NCBI GenBank assembly: GCA_016200155.1
Contig: JACQFG010000362.1
Location: 1 to 18,377, forward strand
Direction: 5' to 3'
DNA length: 18,377 nucleotides
DNA from: Planctomycetota bacterium
Lineage (GTDB): Bacteria; Planctomycetota; Planctomycetia; Gemmatales; Gemmataceae
The notes beneath the pieces are model-generated. The model worked only from the letters and a program-made list of their open reading frames with translations. It was not told where the DNA came from and did not search any database. Positions 14,685 to 18,377 of the stretch are shown here, piece after piece. Within the stretch, counting starts at the first letter, position 1. Every line of letters starts with the position of its first letter. A program made the position numbers and the translations under genes.

Positions 14685-15812
14685 TTACTTCCGGTTGAAC
14701 GCGGGGTTATTCAGGTTGCGGAAGTAGTTTTCGATGGCTTCGCGATGGCGCGGGGACATGCCTTGCGTGAGGTCTTGCAAGGCCTTCTGCTGCTCGCGCG
14801 GCGGGAGACGGCCCCAGTCGGCGACCAGCTTCTTGAACGCGGCCTGGTTGAGGTTGCCGGTGGTCGGGGTGTTCACGTCGCCGGGCTTCTGAGCCGGGTT
14901 TTGACTCGGATCGACGTTCTTCGGCGGGCCGTCGCCGGGGCCAGGCTTGCCGCCGTCCGGGCATTCCGGAGGACCGTCGCTCGGAGGACCGTCGCCCGGA
15001 GGGCCGTCCTTGGGCGGGCCGTCTTTTTTCTTCTTCTTGTCGGCGTTCTCGAGCTTCTTGATCATCTCGTCGAGCCGATTGAGGACTTCACGCTGCTGAC
15101 GGCGCGTTTCCGGGCCGCCGCGGGCGATATCGAGCCGGCGCTCGATGTTGTCCATCTTGCGAGCGATGTCGCCCAGGTCCTTGTCCTTCCAGGTGTGCAT
15201 GTCGAGCAGCATCAAGGCGGCAACCGTCTTGTAGCGCTCGGGCGAGATCGAATGGCCTTCTTCGAGCAGACGGACGATCGTCTTGACCGCTTCCGGCTTG
15301 CGCAGGAGAGCGTGCTCGCAGACGGCGCGATGGAACAGGTAAGCCGACGGATCGACGACCTGCGACGCGGTGAAGAGGTTGAGCGTATCGAGCGCCTCTT
15401 CATAGACGCGGCGATTGGTCAGCGAGCGGGCATAGACCAGGCCCAGGTTCGCCCGGAAGAAGACGGAGGCCTTCTCGTCCTTGAAGGCGGCGGGCAGGAT
15501 GATGGGGGCCGGCGCCTTCGGATCGCGGGCTTCCGCGATCATCTGGGCGGCGTTCTTGTCGCCGATGGCCAGCGAGTCGGCCGTGCGGTCGAGCATCGAG
15601 CGCTGGTCGTCTTTCCAAATCGTCTCGAGCTTCGCGAGGTTCGCGGCATCGGCCTTGCCGATGTCCTTGAGCCAGGCGGCGAACTTCGCCTTCGCCTGGT
15701 CGGCGCTCATCGATTCAAGAGCGCCGAAGCTCGCGGGTTTCTTCTCATTGCCCAGACCAACGCCTCCCACGAACAGGAGGGCGACGGTCGCTACGGTGAT
15801 GACGCGCTTCAC
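14685..15812 (-). CDS. Secreted helical/TPR-like protein with Asp-Gly-Pro-Pro linker
   Basis: The 375-residue protein starts with GTG at 15812, preceded by AAGGGAG with 7-nt spacing; the start overlaps the upstream gene's TGA as GTGA, so the two are translationally coupled. A signal peptide ends near residue 21. Residues ~35-255 are helical with TPR-like pairs (for example ANLGLVYARSLTNRRVYEEA and YLFHRAVCEHALLRKPEAV). A basic patch KKKKK (259-263) leads to four DGPP units (264-282) and a disordered Pro/Gly linker to ~320. The conserved-looking tail WGRLPPREQQKALQ...YFRNL (333-366) occurs, from memory, in planctomycete secreted proteins of unknown function. Likely partner of the disordered protein encoded upstream. 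No enzymatic motif seen. Confidence 0.82.
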   Translation of the reverse strand: MKRVITVATVALLFVGGVGLGNEKKPASFGALESMSADQAKAKFAAWLKDIGKADAANLAKLETIWKDDQRSMLDRTADSLAIGDKNAAQMIAEARDPKAPAPIILPAAFKDEKASVFFRANLGLVYARSLTNRRVYEEALDTLNLFTASQVVDPSAYLFHRAVCEHALLRKPEAVKTIVRLLEEGHSISPERYKTVAALMLLDMHTWKDKDLGDIARKMDNIERRLDIARGGPETRRQQREVLNRLDEMIKKLENADKKKKKDGPPKDGPPGDGPPSDGPPECPDGGKPGPGDGPPKNVDPSQNPAQKPGDVNTPTTGNLNQAAFKKLVADWGRLPPREQQKALQDLTQGMSPRHREAIENYFRNLNNPAFNRK

Positions 15813-17946
15813 TGGTTATCTCCCTTCGAAATTCGGCTGACGATGTCTTGAATCCGCCGTTGACGCTCGGCAAGCACGCGCAGGTCGCGAATGACTTGCG
15901 GGTCGTTCGCCTGCTCGCCCGGATATGCCTTGCCGTACATATCGGTCCGGTCGTTGACCTGCTTTTGCAGGGCACGGACCATTTTAAGCTCCTGGATCAA
16001 TTTCAGCAACTTCGGATCGGCCGGCGGACCGGATTTTCCCGGAGGGCCGGGCTTGGCGTCCTTGTCGTCATTGTTGTTCTTCTGCTCTTCCTTGAGGGCC
16101 TCGATCATCTGCTTGAGGGTGTTGATGATGTCCTTCTCGATGTTCTGGGTGACGCCACCGACGTCCGTCACATCGAGGCGGCGCTGGACCTGCTTCATGT
16201 CCTCGCGCAGCTGCTGGAAGACTTCGGGAAAGGCGACTGCCGACCCCTCGCCTTCTAATATCTGGATGCACTTGTCGGCTTCGAGCACGATCTCCTTTTC
16301 CTTGTCGGCAAGGGCCTGCGACGCGACCTTGTTCTCGCGGATCGGCTTCTTGTCGGGGTTCTTGTTGACGGCGGCGTCGACGTCGACCGTGCCGGCCAGC
16401 ACCTGCGTCTGGAGCATGAGCATCTTTTCGCAGCGAGCTTGGAGGGCAGCCAGGACGCGTTCGATTTCATTTTCGCGCATCTGGCGGAGCAGCTTTTCGA
16501 GCTTCTTCTTGGCGTCTTCCATCTTGGCGATGGCGTCGGCCTGGTTCTTGAGGGCCTTCTCGGTGCGTTCCTTTTCGATTTCCTTCTCGGCCGACTTCTG
16601 ATCGTAGCCGGCTTCCTTCAGCTTCTTGGCGGTCTGGGCGATATCGTCGTTGCCGTCCTTCTTCTTGGGATCCGAGGAGGGAGGAGGCGACTTGCTGTCA
16701 CCCTTGTCGGAGGCTTGCGGGCCCTTGGGAGAGTCGTTGCCGCCCATGGGAGCAGCGCCGCCCTCTTTGGCCTGGCCTTGCCCGGACTTGGATTCGCCGG
16801 ACTTGGCTTCGCCCTGCTTGCCGCCTTCGCCGCCCTTGGCGTCGCCGCCGGCCTTGCCTTCGCCGCCCTTATCGCCGCCCTTGCTTTCCTTGGACGCGAC
16901 GGGGGGCTTCTGATCGCCGCCGCCGCCGCCCATCGGATCGCCGCCCGGCTTGGCCTTGCTGTCGGGCTTACCTTGGGCCGACTTCGGATCGCCGCCGGCC
17001 TTCGGCTCGCTCTTGGCGGCGCCTTGCGGGCTATCCTTCATGGGGTCGCCGGTCTTGCCGGCGTCCTTGGCATTGGCTTCCTTTTTATTGGGATCGTTCT
17101 TGGCGTTCTTGTCGCCGCCCTTATCCTTGGACTGGCCCTGCTCGCCCTTCTTGGCCTGATCGCCCTTGTCGCCCTTGGCGCCGGCGGGGGGATCCTTCAT
17201 GCCGTCGGGGCCCTTTTCGCCGGCCTTGGCATTGGCCTTCGGATCGGCGTCCTTGGGGGCGCCGCCCTTGTCCTGGCCGGGCTTGGTTTCGCCCTTGGCG
17301 GCCTTCGGGTCCTGGCCGCCGTCCTTCGGGCTGCCCTTGGAGCTTTCGCCCGACTGCTTGCCGTCGTTCTTGGCTTCTCCCTTGGGCCCCTTGGAGTCCT
17401 TGCCGGCGTCCTTGTTCTCCCCCTTGGCCTGGGCAGCTTCGCCGCCGTTGGGGGTCTTGTTGTCCTTGTCGAGGATCTTCTGGACATCCTTGGCAACGTC
17501 GTCTGCCTTCTTGGTGGCCTGCTGTTGATTCTGCTTGAGTTCGGGGGTGTCGGTCTTCTTGCCTTCGGTCTGCTCGCGGACCGTCTTTTGGGTCGCGATG
17601 GCGTCTTCCAGCTTCTTGAGGGCCGCCTTGATCGCGTCGATCTCCTCCTTTTGTCCCTTGCCGCTGCTGTCCTGCATGCGGTCGAGGATCTTGCGGAGCT
17701 TGAGGGTGAGGACGTCGCTCTGATCGGCGGTTGCACGGAGGTTGGGGGTGCGCAGCAGCTCGATCATCTTGACGAACTCGGCGTTGATGGCGAGGTCCTT
17801 GCACTCTTCGAGGACTTTCGCCAGCACCTCGGCGCGCTTGCGCTTTCTTGGGCAGCCGGCTGGGCCCGCTCTTGAGCTTGCAAGCCGAGCGACAGGACGG
17901 CGAGCGCCGCCAGGCCCAGCGAAACCAGAATGAGACGCGGTTTCAT
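15809..17946 (-). CDS. Exported Lys/Gly/Asp-rich disordered protein with coiled-coil ends, frameshift after signal peptide
   Basis: The ATG at 17946 has an excellent ribosome-binding site and begins a clear signal peptide (about 24 residues, to LQAQ). That frame then loses sense and stops at 17764, while the main body (15809-17827, 672 residues read from a GTG with no ribosome-binding site) starts at VLAKVLEECKD in another frame. I join them as one gene with a -1 shift near 17835-17860; no canonical slippery heptamer is present, so a mutation or an assembly indel is likelier than programmed shifting. The mature protein has an N-terminal helical part (~1-120 of the main frame), ~270 residues of low-complexity Gly/Lys/Asp/Pro/Ser sequence (~122-392, no Trp, Tyr or Cys) and a C-terminal coiled-coil region (~395-670). 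First gene of a coupled pair. It may be a periplasmic spacer or scaffold; no catalytic motif seen. Confidence 0.75.
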
Positions 17947-17954
17947 GATCGTAG

Positions 17955-17962
17955 TCCTCCCC
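17955..17962 (-). promoter_or_regulatory. Strong ribosome-binding site of the signal-peptide start
   Basis: On the - strand GGGGAGGA lies 8 nt before the ATG at 17946. This is the best ribosome-binding site in the window and argues that translation of the large disordered protein starts at its signal peptide and not at the internal GTG at 17827. Confidence 0.8.
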
Positions 17963-18014
17963 TTAATCGGGTGACGAATCCTCAAGCGGATCGAGGTCTT
18001 TGGTTACAGGCGAT

Positions 18015-18043
18015 ATTATGACGAACGATTTCGCGACTCCCAA
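18015..18043 (-). promoter_or_regulatory. Sigma-70-like promoter for the - strand gene set
   Basis: On the - strand TTGGGA (18038-18043) and CATAAT (18015-18020) are separated by exactly 17 nt. The start point would be near 18008, about 60 nt before the ATG at 17946. It lies in an AT-richer stretch, so chance matches are more likely than elsewhere in the window. Confidence 0.45.
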
Positions 18044-18089
18044 CATAATTCGGCGAAAAAGCAAAAATCCTTCGTGAACACCAGTACAT

Positions 18090-18115
18090 GCGGCAATTCA
18101 CCAAGCCGCTTTTTT
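18090..18115 (+). terminator. Orphan Rho-independent terminator-like hairpin
   Basis: GCGGC (18090-18094) and GCCGC (18105-18109) enclose a 10-nt loop and are followed by six T residues (18110-18115) on the + strand. No + strand gene precedes it within 10 kb of the window. The stem is short, so it may be chance. Confidence 0.35.
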
Positions 18116-18182
18116 CGCATCCTGCCCCAGTTTAGCACAACTCCCCACCGAATCCTATAGCACGGTTTCGATGAGCCACAAA

Positions 18183-18240
18183 TCGGATCGCTAGTCCACA
18201 CGCAATTCGGAACGCTAATCCACACTAATCTTCGCTAATC
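18183..18240. repeat. Short imperfect tandem repeat, 24-nt period
   Basis: TCGGATCGCTAGTCCACAC (18183-18201) recurs as TCGGAACGCTAATCCACAC (18207-18225) with two changes, and CGCTAATC appears again at 18233-18240. The repeat lies in noncoding AT-richer DNA upstream of the - strand gene set. Confidence 0.65.
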
Positions 18241-18377
18241 GATTAACCAATTCCAATTCATTAGTCCTTAACCAAGCGAAGGCGTTCTGCTTTCGCCCAG
18301 GAATAATTTGAAAAAACTCGAAATCCTTTGTTCTTGCTGCGGTGTTTGATGTAGTGACCAAACCACATCAACCCCAG

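Larger units (their letters stand above)
17947..18377. other. Gene-free, AT-richer right edge
   Basis: No credible coding frame is present in these 431 bases; a 69-codon frame on the - strand has no ribosome-binding site and no recognisable product. The stretch contains the promoter candidate, the orphan hairpin and the short tandem repeat listed separately. Its composition is visibly richer in A and T than the coding part of the window. Beyond 18240 I see only A/T-rich unstructured sequence. Confidence 0.6.

Noticed and set aside
16650..17465. DNA tandem repeat or CRISPR-like array in the low-complexity gene
   Set aside because: The repeating look comes from biased amino-acid content; units drift in length and sequence, with no fixed repeat/spacer structure.
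17828..17865. Programmed -1 frameshifting at the signal-peptide junction
   Set aside because: No X-XXY-YYZ slippery heptamer in the right frame and no obvious downstream pseudoknot; an indel is simpler.
16439..17875. + strand open frame of 478 codons that looks like a highly hydrophobic membrane protein
   Set aside because: The Leu/Ala/Gly/Val runs are simply the complement of Lys/Gly/Asp/Pro codons in the low-complexity region; no ribosome-binding site and no charged-loop pattern of a real membrane protein.
18016..18225. 69-codon - strand frame near the right edge
   Set aside because: It starts with GTG without a ribosome-binding site, overlaps the promoter candidate and repeats, and resembles no protein I know.

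Overview
The window looks like chromosomal DNA of a GC-rich planctomycete, probably of the Gemmata/Isosphaera side. The reasons are a PVC-type dehydrogenase/HEAT/cytochrome c fusion protein, a row of secreted proteins with trypsin-like, PDZ and NPCBM domains, strong G/C at third codon positions, and a lineage-typical habit of placing large nested inverted repeats between genes. No rRNA, tRNA, CRISPR array or intact insertion sequence was seen.

Left part (1-8020, all on the + strand). The 3' portion of a PVC-type heme-binding membrane-bound dehydrogenase enters from the left edge (1-3204). A 34-nt-arm inverted repeat follows, then a DapA-superfamily lyase that is probably not DapA (3307-4200). 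Bases 4201-4943 hold small repeats, the frameshifted tail of a TPR-like protein (about 4405-4741) and a terminator-like repeat. Next comes a compact module: cytochrome P450 (4944-6350), a sensor-less NtrC-type sigma-54 activator (6372-7472) and a seven-iron FdxA-type ferredoxin (7709-8020). A very good sigma-54 promoter match (GG-N10-GC at 7650-7663) lies just before the ferredoxin gene. The simplest reading is that the activator switches on the ferredoxin, which may carry electrons to the P450. A U/A-rich bidirectional hairpin (8033-8104) separates this block from the convergent right half.

Right part (8115-17946, all on the - strand). Six genes for exported proteins are read right to left: a lysine/glycine/aspartate-rich disordered protein with coiled-coil ends (15809-17946, apparently frameshifted just after its signal peptide); a secreted helical/TPR-like protein overlapping it by GTGA (14685-15812); an NPCBM protein with four Sm-like beta repeats (13345-14538); an HtrA-like protease with an intact His/Asp/Ser triad (11472-13256); an HtrA-like paralogue whose serine is Ala (10298-11380); and a large protein that has lost all three protease residues and also has Ala in the nucleophile position of a fused alpha/beta-hydrolase domain (8115-10214). 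The last three look like a graded series from active protease to double pseudoenzyme. All would act outside the cytoplasmic membrane. A sigma-70-like promoter (18015-18043) precedes the first gene.

Right edge (17947-18377) has no gene. It is clearly AT-richer than the rest and holds short repeats plus an orphan terminator-like hairpin.
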